Below, piece by piece: positions 16,889-27,405 of a DNA stretch of 64,000 nt. The translations under genes and the position numbers were made by a program. The notes beneath the pieces are model-generated. The model worked only from the letters and a program-made list of their open reading frames with translations. It was not told the origin of the DNA and ran no database searches. The DNA is taken from assembly GCA_036389275.1 (NCBI GenBank), contig DASVQE010000065.1, positions 1-64,000 on the forward strand, read 5' to 3'. Numbering within the stretch: the first letter of the stretch is position 1; the number at the start of each line of letters is the position of its first letter. This DNA is from QHVT01 sp036389275. GTDB taxonomy: Bacteria > Acidobacteriota > Thermoanaerobaculia > Gp7-AA8.

Positions 16889-17923
16889 TCAGCGCGCGGC
16901 GAGCGCCGGCTGCAGCGAGCGTCCGAGCACCTGCGCGATCGCGTCGACCTGCCGCACCACTTCCTCGAACGCCTCCGGCAGCAGCGCCTGCGGTCCGTCG
17001 GAGAGCGCCTCTTCCGGCTTGTGATGCACCTCGATCAGCACGCCGTCGGCGCCGGCGGCGATGGCCGCGCGCGACATCGGCAGGACCTTGTTGCGCTTGC
17101 CGGTGCCGTGGCTCGGATCGACGAGGATCGGCAGATGGCTGATGCGCTTGACCGCCGGGATCACCGAGAGATCGAGCGTGTTGCGCGTGTGTCCGGCGAA
17201 GGTGCGCACGCCGCGCTCGCAGAGGATCACGTTGTAGTTGCCGTCGGCCATGATGTACTCGGCCGAGAGGAACAGCTCCTCGAGCGTGGCCGACATGCCG
17301 CGCTTGAGCAGCACCGGCTTGCGGGCGCGGCCGGCGCTCCGCAGCAGCGCGAAGTTCTGCATGTTGCGCGCGCCGATCTGGATGCAGTCGGCGTACTGCT
17401 CGACGAGTTGCAGCGAGTCGTGATCGATGGCCTCGGTGACGATCGGGATGTCGAACTCTTCGCGCACGCGAGCCAGGATCTCCAGCCCTTTCTCCTCGAG
17501 CCCCTGAAACGAATACGGCGAGGTGCGCGGCTTGTACGCGCCGCCGCGGAAGAGCTGTCCGCCGGCCTGCTTGATGCGCTCGGCGATGGTGCGGGTCTGG
17601 TCGAGCGACTCGACTGCGCACGGCCCGCCGATCACGACTACCCCGTTGCCGCCGATGTCGACGCCGCCGACGTTCACGATCGAGTCGTCGGGACGCGTCT
17701 CGCGGCTCACCAGCTTGTACGCGTGCGAGACCGGGATGACTTCCTTGACGCCGGGAAAATTCTCGAGGACCTGCGGGTCCGCTTTGCCGCCGTGGCCGGT
17801 GATGCCGATGGCGGTGCGCGACGAGCCGGGGATCGGATGCGCGCGGAAGCCCATGCGCTCGATGTGGCGAACGACGGCTTCGATCTGTTCGGGCCGCGCC
17901 GCGGCCTCCATGACGACCAGCAT
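16889..17923 (-). CDS. 3-deoxy-7-phosphoheptulonate (DAHP) synthase, type I-beta
   Basis: A 344-aa enzyme of the AroF/KdsA-like I-beta class, condensing PEP and erythrose-4-phosphate at the entry of the shikimate pathway. Residues 1-70 form the N-terminal ferredoxin-like regulatory domain (MLVVMEAAARPEQIEAVV). The barrel follows, with GGPCAVES, RGGAYKPRTSPYSFQG, LLKRG, ILCERG and the metal/substrate motif DPSHGTG. The N-terminal domain in this class mediates feedback inhibition by aromatic products. It is first in a two-gene unit with pyk. Confidence 0.95.
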   Translation of the reverse strand: MLVVMEAAARPEQIEAVVRHIERMGFRAHPIPGSSRTAIGITGHGGKADPQVLENFPGVKEVIPVSHAYKLVSRETRPDDSIVNVGGVDIGGNGVVVIGGPCAVESLDQTRTIAERIKQAGGQLFRGGAYKPRTSPYSFQGLEEKGLEILARVREEFDIPIVTEAIDHDSLQLVEQYADCIQIGARNMQNFALLRSAGRARKPVLLKRGMSATLEELFLSAEYIMADGNYNVILCERGVRTFAGHTRNTLDLSVIPAVKRISHLPILVDPSHGTGKRNKVLPMSRAAIAAGADGVLIEVHHKPEEALSDGPQALLPEAFEEVVRQVDAIAQVLGRSLQPALAAR

Positions 17924-17941
17924 GTGAAATCGCTCTCCTGC

Positions 17942-18006
17942 CGCGCGGCGTTTGCGCGACCTGTCAGTATAATCGACCGCCTGACCGGCAGATTCCGGAG
18001 AGACCG
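17942..18006 (+). promoter_or_regulatory. Promoter and RBS of the exported hypothetical gene
   Basis: A perfect -10 hexamer TATAAT occurs at 17968-17973. No good -35 is seen at 17 bp. A GGAG ribosome-binding site (17997-18000) precedes the ATG at 18007. The other side of this divergent gap serves the DAHP synthase gene. Confidence 0.6.
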
Positions 18007-18753
18007 ATGAAGAAAATCCTGACGCTGTTCGCCTTCGCCGCGCTCGCCGCCTCGTCGTCGTTCGCCGCGTACGTGGTCGTGCTGCGCGACGGCACCTCGT
18101 ACGTCGCCAAATCGAAGTGGACGGTCGTCAACGGCAAGGCGCTCGTGCAGCTCACGAACGGCCAGTCGATCTCGCTCGATCCGTCGCTGATCGACGTGGC
18201 CAAATCGGAACAGGCCACCAAGCTCGGTCTCACCAGCGGCAACGTCAGCGTGCTCGATCTCAACACGAACATGCCGGACGCGCAGGTGGCGAAGCCGCAG
18301 GGCGGTTCCCTCGGGTCGCAGATCAAGCTGCGCAAGACGCCGGCGAATCCCGCCGACACCGCGACGCCGGCGCCGTCCGCTCCGCCGCCCGTCGTCGCCG
18401 GGTCGCTGCCGGCGCGCGTGCTCGAGAACTTCGACCGCGCCTTCGAGAACGTCGGCATCTTCGAAAAGAAGGTCACCTCGACCGGCGCGCGCAGCCTGCG
18501 CGCCGATCTCACCACCGACACCGAGGAGCGCGTCTTCAACGCCATCTCCGCGGCGTCGTTCCTGCTGGTGCGCAACGCCGGCGTCGAAGGCGCGCAGATC
18601 GACATGGTCGAGCTCTTCATGAAGACCACCACCGGCGGCGCCGCCGGCCGTTTCCAGATGACGCGCGCCGATGCCGAGTCGCTCGACAAAGTGCCGCCGG
18701 CCTCGCGGCAGCAGGCGTTGCAGGACTACTTCATCCGCAAAGTCCTCTACTGA
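18007..18753 (+). CDS. Hypothetical exported protein
   Basis: A 248-aa protein with a textbook signal peptide (MKKILTLFAFAALAASSSFA, cleavage near residue 20). The N-terminal mature part (VVLRDGTSYVAKSKWTVVNGKALVQLTNG) looks like a small beta-barrel as found in SH3-like or PilZ-adjacent secreted proteins. A Pro/Ala-rich linker spans about 115-137 and a helical C-terminal domain follows (about 140-248). No known family was recognised. Its end overlaps the convergent gene by 7 bp. Confidence 0.6.
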   Translation: MKKILTLFAFAALAASSSFAAYVVVLRDGTSYVAKSKWTVVNGKALVQLTNGQSISLDPSLIDVAKSEQATKLGLTSGNVSVLDLNTNMPDAQVAKPQGGSLGSQIKLRKTPANPADTATPAPSAPPPVVAGSLPARVLENFDRAFENVGIFEKKVTSTGARSLRADLTTDTEERVFNAISAASFLLVRNAGVEGAQIDMVELFMKTTTGGAAGRFQMTRADAESLDKVPPASRQQALQDYFIRKVLY

Positions 18754-19727
18754 TCGCGCAGCACTTCGGCCGTCACGCCGCGCGCGAAGACCATCACGTA
18801 GCGAAAGCTGTAACTCTCCGGAATGGTGATGACGTGCTCGCCCGGCGCGAGCACGACCGGGCGGAGGTTCCACTCGACGCGACCGAGCTCGTTGCGCGCG
18901 TTCGCGAAACGGACGTAGACGTTGCGGCTGGTGAAGTGATCGCCGGCGCGCGTGAGCCGCACGCGGCCCTTCGTGAAGCCGAAATCGAAAACGGTGGCGC
19001 GCGCGCGATCGGTCACCGCCACGGCCACGCCGGCGCGCGTGCGGATGGCCGGCAGGTAGCCGATCATCGAGAACGATTCCTGCGGCGCGAGCACCTGGCC
19101 CGGCGTGCCGTCGAGCGGCCGCGGGTCGATGGCCAGATAGTTCCAGCGTCCGATCGGCGGCTCGCCGACGATCTGCGGCGGCTCGAACTGCGGCGGCTCC
19201 GGATCGCGCTGCAGGATCTCCGGATTCCAGCGCCGATAGATCTTCCAGTCGCGGTCGGTGACGACCCAGTTCTCCGTCTCCGGCGCGATGTCGATCGAGG
19301 CGAGCAGGCCGCCGACGCCGAGCGGCGCGCGCACGGCCACGACGATGCGGTTGCGGCCGGTGCGCACGAGCGACGAGATGTCGTAGAGGTGGAGGCGGCG
19401 CTCTTCGCCGAGGCGCACGCCGGCGACTTCGCGGCCATTGATCCAGAAGGTGTACTCCGGATCGCCGAGGAGCTTGAGGTGCGTGTAGACGCGATTCTCC
19501 GGCAGCGTGAACTCGCGCGCGGCGAAGAAGGCCACCGGGTCGTTGCTGCTCATCCGGTGCTGCGCCCAGATCCAGTCGGCCTGGCCGGTGACGTCGAAGA
19601 ATTTGCGCGAGTAGACGCGGTCGAGATACGAGAAGAGCGCGGTGAAGAGGAAGACGGCCGCCGCGGCGTAGGTCAGGCGCTTGATCAGGTCGCGATCGGG
19701 AGCGCTGATAAGATCGGCGGCCGGCAT
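18747..19727 (-). CDS. Membrane-anchored protein with galactose-binding-like domain
   Basis: About 326 aa if started at ATG 19727. One transmembrane helix (about 16-36, TYAAAAVFLFTALFSYL) is followed by an extracytoplasmic beta-sandwich. The pattern FxAREFTLPE...FWINGREVAG...YDISSLVRTGRNRIVVAV is that of the carbohydrate-binding sandwich found at the N-termini of GH2 and rhamnosidase enzymes. No catalytic domain follows. The start codon overlaps that of the divergent kdsB (CATG at 19725-19728), so either the start is elsewhere or the regulation is unusual. Confidence 0.65.
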   Translation of the reverse strand: MPAADLISAPDRDLIKRLTYAAAAVFLFTALFSYLDRVYSRKFFDVTGQADWIWAQHRMSSNDPVAFFAAREFTLPENRVYTHLKLLGDPEYTFWINGREVAGVRLGEERRLHLYDISSLVRTGRNRIVVAVRAPLGVGGLLASIDIAPETENWVVTDRDWKIYRRWNPEILQRDPEPPQFEPPQIVGEPPIGRWNYLAIDPRPLDGTPGQVLAPQESFSMIGYLPAIRTRAGVAVAVTDRARATVFDFGFTKGRVRLTRAGDHFTSRNVYVRFANARNELGRVEWNLRPVVLAPGEHVITIPESYSFRYVMVFARGVTAEVLRDQ

Positions 19728-20457
19728 GCGGAGCGTGATTGTAATTCCCGCGCGATACGGCTCGAGCCGCTTTCCCGGCAAGCCGCTGGCGCGCATCGCC
19801 GGCGTGTCGCTGATCCAGCGCGTGTACGAGCGCGCCTCACAATCGCGTCGCGCTTCCGCGGTCTATGTCGCGACCGATGACGAGCGGATCCTCGGGCACG
19901 TGGCGGAGTTCGGCGGAAAAATCGTCCGCCCCGAGGGTGAGTTCTCGACCGGGACGGACCGCATCGCCGCGGCACTGCCGATCATCGAAGCGCTCGAGCC
20001 GGAGCCGTTCGACATCGTGGTGAACGTGCAGGGCGACGAGCCGCTGATCGAGATCGAGGCGGTGGATGCGCTGATCGCGCTGCTCGAGTCGAGCGCCGCG
20101 GAGATGGCCACGCTCGCCTGTCCGCTGGAGTCGGACGAGGAGTTTCACGCGCGCGACGTGGTGAAGGTGGTCTGCGACACGGCCGGAACCGCGCTCTACT
20201 TTTCGCGCGCGGCCATCGGCTCGCGGGCCGCGGCGCTGCGCCACATCGGCGTTTACGCCTACCGCCGCGAGACGCTGCAGCGCTTCGTGGAGCTCGCGCC
20301 GTCGCCGCTCGAACAGGCGGAATCGCTCGAACAGTTGCGGGCGCTGCAACACGGCCTTAAAATCGCCGTGTCGAGAACAAGCAAGCCGCACCTCGGGGTC
20401 GATCGGCCCGAGGACGTGGCGCGCGTCGAGAGCGAACTTGCGAAACTGCACGCATAA
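19726..20457 (+). CDS. kdsB: 3-deoxy-manno-octulosonate cytidylyltransferase
   Basis: A 243-aa CMP-Kdo synthetase that activates Kdo for lipid A/LPS core assembly. The N-terminus VIVIPARYGSSRFPGKPLA is the family nucleotide-binding signature; STGTDRI and VVNVQGDEPLI are the other conserved segments, and HIGVYAYRRETL precedes the C-terminal helices. The start is fixed by the conserved N-terminus. With kdsA at 26572 it shows an LPS-bearing outer membrane. Confidence 0.96.
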   Translation: MRSVIVIPARYGSSRFPGKPLARIAGVSLIQRVYERASQSRRASAVYVATDDERILGHVAEFGGKIVRPEGEFSTGTDRIAAALPIIEALEPEPFDIVVNVQGDEPLIEIEAVDALIALLESSAAEMATLACPLESDEEFHARDVVKVVCDTAGTALYFSRAAIGSRAAALRHIGVYAYRRETLQRFVELAPSPLEQAESLEQLRALQHGLKIAVSRTSKPHLGVDRPEDVARVESELAKLHA

Positions 20458-20468
20458 ATCCGGAGGCC

Positions 20469-20497
20469 GTCGTTCGTGAGCGCCATGCTCACACGAC
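20469..20497 (+). other. Hairpin in the kdsB-pyrG gap
   Basis: GTGAGC (20476-20481) and GCTCAC (20487-20492) form a perfect stem around GCCAT, extended by GTCG/CGAC. No U-tract follows. It could be a weak terminator of kdsB or a structure in the pyrG leader. The pyrG ribosome-binding site CCGGAGGA lies further downstream, close to its ATG. Confidence 0.4.
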
Positions 20498-20561
20498 ACC
20501 CATCTCTCCCGACACACCACCTCTCTCTCCCGCCTCGATCCAAACCCATCCGGAGGATTCC

Positions 20562-22214
<1,653 letters not shown>

Positions 22215-22219
22215 ATGCG

Positions 22220-22243
22220 GAGCGCCGGCTCGTGCCGGCGCTC
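22220..22243. terminator. GC-rich hairpin between pyrG and the first beta-helix gene
   Basis: GAGCGCCGGC-TCGT-GCCGGCGCTC is a perfect 10-bp stem with a tetraloop, placed between convergent stops. It probably ends transcription from both sides. A nearly identical hairpin with the same flanks (ATGC and CCATGCA) lies at 23678-23701. Confidence 0.7.
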
Positions 22244-22269
22244 CCATGCAACGTTATTGAATCGGCGCC

Positions 22270-23631
22270 TCAGTACTCGTGCGCGCCGATGTCGTACGTG
22301 CCGGTGCGCGACTTCAGCCAGTAATCCTTGGTGACGTACGTCAACGTACGGCCTTTGTTGATGCAGATGGAAGTCGAGAGCAGCTTGTAATCCTCGGCGG
22401 TGAGTCCGCCGGGGCGGACGAAGCCGGCCGCGCCGATCACGTCCGTCGTCGCGTCGTACGCCGGCGAGCCAGGGTTCGCCGACCAGTTGTTGTTGCGATA
22501 GGTAATGCCGGGAGCTGATGCCGGCACCGACGTCAATGTGCCGGTACCGCCGGTGGGAAGATTGAAGATGTTGTTCTCGACGATGACGCCGCTGTGGTTC
22601 ACGTCGGCGTCGATGTGCAGGGCGTGATACGCCGTGTTGTAGATCGTGTTGTTGGCGAACCGGCAGTTGGTCATGCTGTTGACCTCGAGCTCCTCCGGAT
22701 CGTTCCAGAAGCCGATGCCCCAATGCCCGCGGACGATGATGTTGTTCGTCACGTCGATGCCGTTCAGCGGATTGAGGTCGGCCGTCGGTGAATCCTCATT
22801 GGCAAGCATGATCCCGCTGGCCGGCTCGTTGAAGCGGTAGTAATTCGTGTCGCCCGTGCTGTAGATCACATTGCCGTCGACGGTCGACGTCTGCACCTGA
22901 GTCAGGTAGATCCCCACCGAGTAGTTGTCGAATACCTCGTTGCCGTAGATCTTCGAATTGTCGGTGTTGCCGAGGACGATGCCCTCGCCCCAATTGCGAT
23001 AGACGGTGTTGTAGCGGATGGTGATGTTGTCGCCTTTGGCAACGCCGATCGACTGGGCCCAGCCGCCGTTCCAGTTGCGGGCCACGTTCTCGAGCACGTT
23101 GCGGCGGATGATGTTGCCTTCGATGATGTTGTTGTAATTACGGCCGAAATTGTCGTGGCCCATCCAGATGCCGCCGCGGACGGAGTCGTGCACGACATTG
23201 TTGAGAATGCGGTCGTCATGCACGCCCCAGACGAGCATGCCGATCAAGGGCGCGTTGCGCACTTCGAACCCGATGAAGTCGACGTAGTCGCCGCCGATGG
23301 TGACGGCGTTGGCCGGATTGCCGTTGCCGTCGAGCTGGCCGGTGGCGTCGATGATCACGTGCTCGTTCGGATACGGCTGGTATGTGACGCGCGCGCTGGC
23401 GGTGCCGTCCGTCCAGATGTTTGCCTGCTGGAAATAGACGCCGCCGCGCACATAGACGGTGTCGCCCGGCTGCACGGCGAGCGCAGCCTTGGTGATCGAC
23501 TGATAGGGATTATTGATCGAGCCGTCGCCGGTGGTGTCGTTGCCGGTGGTGGCGACATAGCGAAGCGTGGCGTGAGCGGAAAGAGAAACGAGGAGGAAGA
23601 GAAAGGTAGCGGTAAAGCGCTTGAGGGACAT
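22270..23631 (-). CDS. Exported right-handed parallel beta-helix protein, paralogue 1
   Basis: A 453-aa protein with a signal peptide ending SLSAHA (about residue 22). The mature protein starts with TLRYVATTGNDTTGDGS, the DUF1565-type entry to a parallel beta-helix. Many Asn-rich coils follow (e.g. DRILNNVVHDS, NITIRYNTVYRN, GIDVTNNIIV), as in pectate-lyase-like helices. No lyase catalytic motif or C-terminal sorting tag was recognised. The start has CCGGAG 8 bases upstream. It is closely similar along its whole length to the gene at 23725-25086. Confidence 0.85.
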   Translation of the reverse strand: MSLKRFTATFLFLLVSLSAHATLRYVATTGNDTTGDGSINNPYQSITKAALAVQPGDTVYVRGGVYFQQANIWTDGTASARVTYQPYPNEHVIIDATGQLDGNGNPANAVTIGGDYVDFIGFEVRNAPLIGMLVWGVHDDRILNNVVHDSVRGGIWMGHDNFGRNYNNIIEGNIIRRNVLENVARNWNGGWAQSIGVAKGDNITIRYNTVYRNWGEGIVLGNTDNSKIYGNEVFDNYSVGIYLTQVQTSTVDGNVIYSTGDTNYYRFNEPASGIMLANEDSPTADLNPLNGIDVTNNIIVRGHWGIGFWNDPEELEVNSMTNCRFANNTIYNTAYHALHIDADVNHSGVIVENNIFNLPTGGTGTLTSVPASAPGITYRNNNWSANPGSPAYDATTDVIGAAGFVRPGGLTAEDYKLLSTSICINKGRTLTYVTKDYWLKSRTGTYDIGAHEY

Positions 23632-23677
23632 TAGCCGTCTCCGGATATTCAGTGATGGTTCATGGTGATGAAATGCA

Positions 23678-23701
23678 GAGCGCCGGCTCACGCCGGCGCT
23701 T
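23678..23701. terminator. Hairpin 3' of the second beta-helix gene
   Basis: AGCGCCGGC-TCAC-GCCGGCGCT with ATGCAG and CCATGCA flanks, nearly identical to the hairpin at 22220-22243. Both lie just past the stop codon of a beta-helix paralogue, so the gene and its terminator were apparently duplicated together. Confidence 0.7.
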
Positions 23702-23724
23702 CCATGCATTCGATGAAAAGTCGA

Positions 23725-25086
23725 TCAATACTCGTGCACGCCGATGTCGTACGTGCTGGTACGCGATTTCTGCCAGTAATCCTTGGTGACGTACGTCAGC
23801 GTGCGGCCCTTGTTGATGCAGATGGAGGTCGAGAGCAGCTTGTAATCCTCTGCGGTGAGGCCGCCGGGACGGACGAAGCCGGCCGCGCCGAGGACGTCGG
23901 TCGTGGAGCTGTAGACCGGCGTGCCGGGATTGGCCGACCAGTTGTTGTTGCGATACGTGATGCCGGGCGCCGTGGCCGGAACGTACGCGAGTGAAGCGGT
24001 GGAGCCGGTCGGCAGGTTGAAGATGTTGTTCTCCACGATCACGCCGCTGTGGTTCGTGTCGGCGTCGAAGTGCAGCGCGTGCAGCGTGGCGTTGTAGACG
24101 GTATTGTTGGCGAAGCGGCAGTTGGTCATGCTGTTGACCTCCAGCTCCTCCGAATCCTTCCAGAAGCCGAGTCCCCAGCGGGCGCGGATGACCACGTTGT
24201 TCGTGACGTCGATGCCGTTGAGCGGATTGAGGTCGGTGGTCACCGCGTCTTCGTTGGCGAGGATGATGCCCATCGGCGCGTCATTGAAGCGGTAGTAATT
24301 CGTGTCGCCGGTGCTGTAGACGAGATTTCCGTCGACGGTGGTCGTCTGGGCCTGGGAGATGTAGATGCCGCAGGGGTAATTGTCGAAAACCTCGTTGCCG
24401 TAGACCTTCGAATTATCGGTGGTGCCGATGACGATCCCTTCACCCCAGTTGCGGTAGACGGTGTTGTAGCGGACGGTGATGTTGTCGCCGCGGAAAATGC
24501 CGATGGACTGGCCCCAGCCGCCGTTCCAGTTGCGGGCCACGTTCTCGAGCACATTGTGGCGGACGGTATTGCCCTCGACGATGTTGTTGTAATTGCGGCC
24601 GAAATTGTCGTGGCCGAGCCAGATGCCGCCGCGGAACGAGTCGTGGACGACGTTGTTGAGGAAGCGGCAGTCGTGCACGCCCCAGCCCACCAGGCCGATG
24701 TAAGGCGCATTGCGGATCTCGAAACCGATCCAGTCGACATAGTCGCCGCCGACGGTGACGGCGTTCGTCGGATTGCCGCTGGTATCCACCTGTCCGGTGG
24801 CGTCGATGATCACATGCTCGTTCGGATACGGCTGGTACGTGACGCGCGCAGTGGACGTGCCGTCGGTCCAGATGCCGACCTGCTGGAAATAGACGCCGCC
24901 GCGCACGTAAATCGTGTCGCCGGGGAGCGCATTGAGAGCGGCTTTGTTGATCGTGGCCCACGGGTTATTGATGGAGCCGTCGCCGGTGGTGTCGTTGCCG
25001 GTGGTGGCGACATAGCGGAGCGTGGCGTGAGCGGAGAGAGAAACGAGGAGGAAAAGGAAGGTAGCGGCGAAGCGCTTGAGGGACAT
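23725..25086 (-). CDS. Exported right-handed parallel beta-helix protein, paralogue 2
   Basis: 453 aa, the same length as paralogue 1 and identical over long stretches, including the signal peptide and the C-terminal third. Differences cluster in the exposed coils between about residues 40 and 190, where substrate or ligand contacts would lie. The 5' leader (ACTGAATAT-CCGGAGAC) is also shared with paralogue 1. An AT-rich stretch (25106-25122) about 20-40 bases upstream may hold the promoter. Likely cell-surface or secreted; polysaccharide binding or cleavage is a guess from the fold. Confidence 0.85.
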   Translation of the reverse strand: MSLKRFAATFLFLLVSLSAHATLRYVATTGNDTTGDGSINNPWATINKAALNALPGDTIYVRGGVYFQQVGIWTDGTSTARVTYQPYPNEHVIIDATGQVDTSGNPTNAVTVGGDYVDWIGFEIRNAPYIGLVGWGVHDCRFLNNVVHDSFRGGIWLGHDNFGRNYNNIVEGNTVRHNVLENVARNWNGGWGQSIGIFRGDNITVRYNTVYRNWGEGIVIGTTDNSKVYGNEVFDNYPCGIYISQAQTTTVDGNLVYSTGDTNYYRFNDAPMGIILANEDAVTTDLNPLNGIDVTNNVVIRARWGLGFWKDSEELEVNSMTNCRFANNTVYNATLHALHFDADTNHSGVIVENNIFNLPTGSTASLAYVPATAPGITYRNNNWSANPGTPVYSSTTDVLGAAGFVRPGGLTAEDYKLLSTSICINKGRTLTYVTKDYWQKSRTSTYDIGVHEY

Positions 25087-25150
25087 GAGCTGTCTCCGGA
25101 ATATTCAGTTATTTTAAATTTACTGCCGGCAGCTCGCAGTGCAGGAGGTA

Positions 25151-25176
25151 CGCCATTCCCGACGTGTGGAATGGCG
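25151..25176 (-). terminator. Hairpin 3' of the third beta-helix gene
   Basis: CGCCATTCC (25151-25159) and GGAATGGCG (25168-25176) pair perfectly around an 8-nt loop, just past the stop codon of the leftward gene at 25194. No strong U-tract follows. Confidence 0.55.
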
Positions 25177-25193
25177 ACATTATGTGCGGCGCT

Positions 25194-26531
25194 TCAGCGC
25201 TCGCTCGCGCCGAGGTCGGGCCGCGCCGTGCGCGCCTTTTCGAAGTAGTCGCGCGTCACCACGGAAAGCGGCGCGCCGCGGTCGATGGCCGGCGAGCCGG
25301 GCTGCAGCATGTACTGCTCCGCCTTCCCGCCTCCGGCACTGACGAGCTTCGGATCGCCGTCGACGTCGTCGTCGCTGCGCACCCGCGAGCCGGCCGCGCC
25401 GCCGAACCAGAGATTGTTGCGGTAGGTAATCCCGCGCGAGGTCCCTTCGGTATACGGCAGATTGCGGCGCTGATAGAAGATGTTGTTGGCGACGGTGGTG
25501 GTGTCGTGCAGATGCAGGCTCAGCATCGCGCCGTCGATCACCACCAGCGCCCACGTGGCCGAGTAAAACGTATTGTTGGCGATGATGGTGCGGTGCAGGC
25601 CGCGGCCGTACTCGGCATTGCGATAGTAGAAGGCGGCGCGAGTCCAGAGGACGATGTTGTTCGTAATGACGAGATCGGTCAGCGGATTCTGCCGCCGGTA
25701 GCGCTCGTTGGCGGCCATGATGCCGGTGGCCGGACTGCCGTCGCGATAGAAGACTTTGTCGCTGGAGCTGTAGATCAGGTTGGCGTCGACGGTGGTGGTC
25801 TGGGCGTTGTCGAGATAGACGTTGGTGCTGAAGTTGTCCCAGACCCGATTGCGGCGGATGGTGCCGTGGTCGCTTCCGATGTAATCGACCCCTTCGCCGA
25901 AATTCTTGTAGACCCAGTTGCTGGTGATGGCCACGTGCTGGCTCTGCTCGATGCCGAGGGCCTGGCTCCATTGGGAAGCGCGCCGGGAACGGTTCTCGAG
26001 GACGGTGTGATGGATGACGTTGCGGTCGATGACCACATAGGCAGTGTCGCCCCAGTGATCGCCGCTGGCGTGAATGCCGCCCTTCATGCAGTCGTGAATG
26101 GTGTTGCGGCGGATGGTGGAGTTCTTCACGCTCCAGAGCAGGATGCCGGCGCGCGACGAGTTGCGCACTTCGAATCCGTCGAACGTCACCCACTGCGACT
26201 CGCCGATCTCGACGAGGGCGTTCTTCGGCTTGAGCCCCTGGCCGTCGATGATCGGATGGTCGCCCGGATAGGCGCGCACGATCAGCGGCTTGGCGCGCGA
26301 GCCGCGCTTCGACCAGATCGTCACCAGCTCGCGATAGAGCCCGCCGCGCACGACGACCTCGCTCCCCGGCCCGGCCGCCTTGATGGCGCGGCCGATGGTC
26401 TGGAACGGGCGCGTCTCGCTGCCGGGATTGGCGTCGCTGCCGTTTTTCGCGACGTAGTACGACGCGCCGCGGGCGGTGGCGGCGGTAAGGAGGATCGCGG
26501 CGAGGAGCGTCGTGCGCACGAGCGCCATCAT
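25194..26531 (-). CDS. Exported right-handed parallel beta-helix protein, paralogue 3
   Basis: About 445 aa from ATG 26531 (a second ATG follows immediately). Signal peptide to about residue 22, then ASYYVAKNGSDANPG, the DUF1565-type start, and a beta-helix with inner Asn ladders (NSTIRRNTIHD, GTIRRNRVWDNFS, DLVITNNIVL). The coil order parallels paralogues 1 and 2 but the sequence is much more diverged, so it is an older duplicate. Only 40 bp separate its start from the divergent kdsA start. Confidence 0.82.
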   Translation of the reverse strand: MMALVRTTLLAAILLTAATARGASYYVAKNGSDANPGSETRPFQTIGRAIKAAGPGSEVVVRGGLYRELVTIWSKRGSRAKPLIVRAYPGDHPIIDGQGLKPKNALVEIGESQWVTFDGFEVRNSSRAGILLWSVKNSTIRRNTIHDCMKGGIHASGDHWGDTAYVVIDRNVIHHTVLENRSRRASQWSQALGIEQSQHVAITSNWVYKNFGEGVDYIGSDHGTIRRNRVWDNFSTNVYLDNAQTTTVDANLIYSSSDKVFYRDGSPATGIMAANERYRRQNPLTDLVITNNIVLWTRAAFYYRNAEYGRGLHRTIIANNTFYSATWALVVIDGAMLSLHLHDTTTVANNIFYQRRNLPYTEGTSRGITYRNNLWFGGAAGSRVRSDDDVDGDPKLVSAGGGKAEQYMLQPGSPAIDRGAPLSVVTRDYFEKARTARPDLGASER

Positions 26532-26571
26532 GCAGCGGGCGCGCCGGAATGCGGTGTACCATCCCGCGCGC

Positions 26572-27405
26572 ATGACCACGACCCGCACCATCGACATCGC
26601 GCCGGGCGTGCGCTTCGGCGGCGGCGAGCCTCCGCTCTTCATCGCCGGACCGTGCGTGATCGAGTCGCGCGAGCACGTGCTGAAGATGGCGCGCACGCTG
26701 CGCGCGTTGCGCGACGAGCTCGGCATCACGCTGGTCTTCAAGTCGTCGTTCGACAAGGCCAACCGCTCTTCGATCGAGTCCTTCCGCGGCCCCGGCCTCG
26801 ACGCAGGAATGGAACTGCTGCGCGCGGTGAAGGAAGAGACCGGGCTGCCGCTGCTCTCCGACATCCACGAGCCGTGGCAGGCGGAGAAAGCGGCCGCGGT
26901 GCTCGACGTGCTGCAGATCCCGGCCTTCCTCTGCCGGCAGACCGATCTGATCGAGGCGGCGGCGCGCACCGGCAAAGCGGTCGGTGTGAAGAAGGGGCAG
27001 TTCCTCTCGCCCGAGGAGACGAAGAACATCCTCGATAAAGGGCAGGAAGCGGGCAACGCCAACGTGTTCATCACCGAGCGCGGCAGCTCGTTCGGCTACA
27101 ACAACCTCGTGGTCGACATGCGCGCCTTCCCGATCGTGCGCGGCTTCGGTGCGCCGGTCGTGTACGACATCACCCACTCGATGCAGAAGCCGGGCGGCGA
27201 AGGGAAGCAGACCGGCGGGACGCCGCAGTTCGCGCGGCCGCTCGCGCGCGCGGCAGCGGCCGCGGGCGCGGACGGGTTCTTCATGGAAGTGCACGACGAT
27301 CCGCCGTCCGCGAAGTCCGATCGCACAACGCAGATCCGTCCGGACGACGCGCGCCGGATCATTGAAGACGTGCTGAAGATCCGCGAACATCTCGAACCGC
27401 TTTGA
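26572..27405 (+). CDS. kdsA: 3-deoxy-8-phosphooctulonate synthase
   Basis: A 277-aa TIM barrel condensing PEP with arabinose-5-phosphate to Kdo-8-phosphate. Motifs: FIAGPCVIES, VFKSSFDKANRSS, LLSDIH, KGQFLSPEETKNI, ITERGSSFGYNNLVVDMR and YDITHSMQ. The R-x-SSFGYNNLVVDMR segment and the length separate it from the DAHP synthase at 16889. The first step of Kdo synthesis; kdsB lies 6 kb away. Its stop overlaps the TTG start of the next gene. Confidence 0.97.
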   Translation: MTTTRTIDIAPGVRFGGGEPPLFIAGPCVIESREHVLKMARTLRALRDELGITLVFKSSFDKANRSSIESFRGPGLDAGMELLRAVKEETGLPLLSDIHEPWQAEKAAAVLDVLQIPAFLCRQTDLIEAAARTGKAVGVKKGQFLSPEETKNILDKGQEAGNANVFITERGSSFGYNNLVVDMRAFPIVRGFGAPVVYDITHSMQKPGGEGKQTGGTPQFARPLARAAAAAGADGFFMEVHDDPPSAKSDRTTQIRPDDARRIIEDVLKIREHLEPL

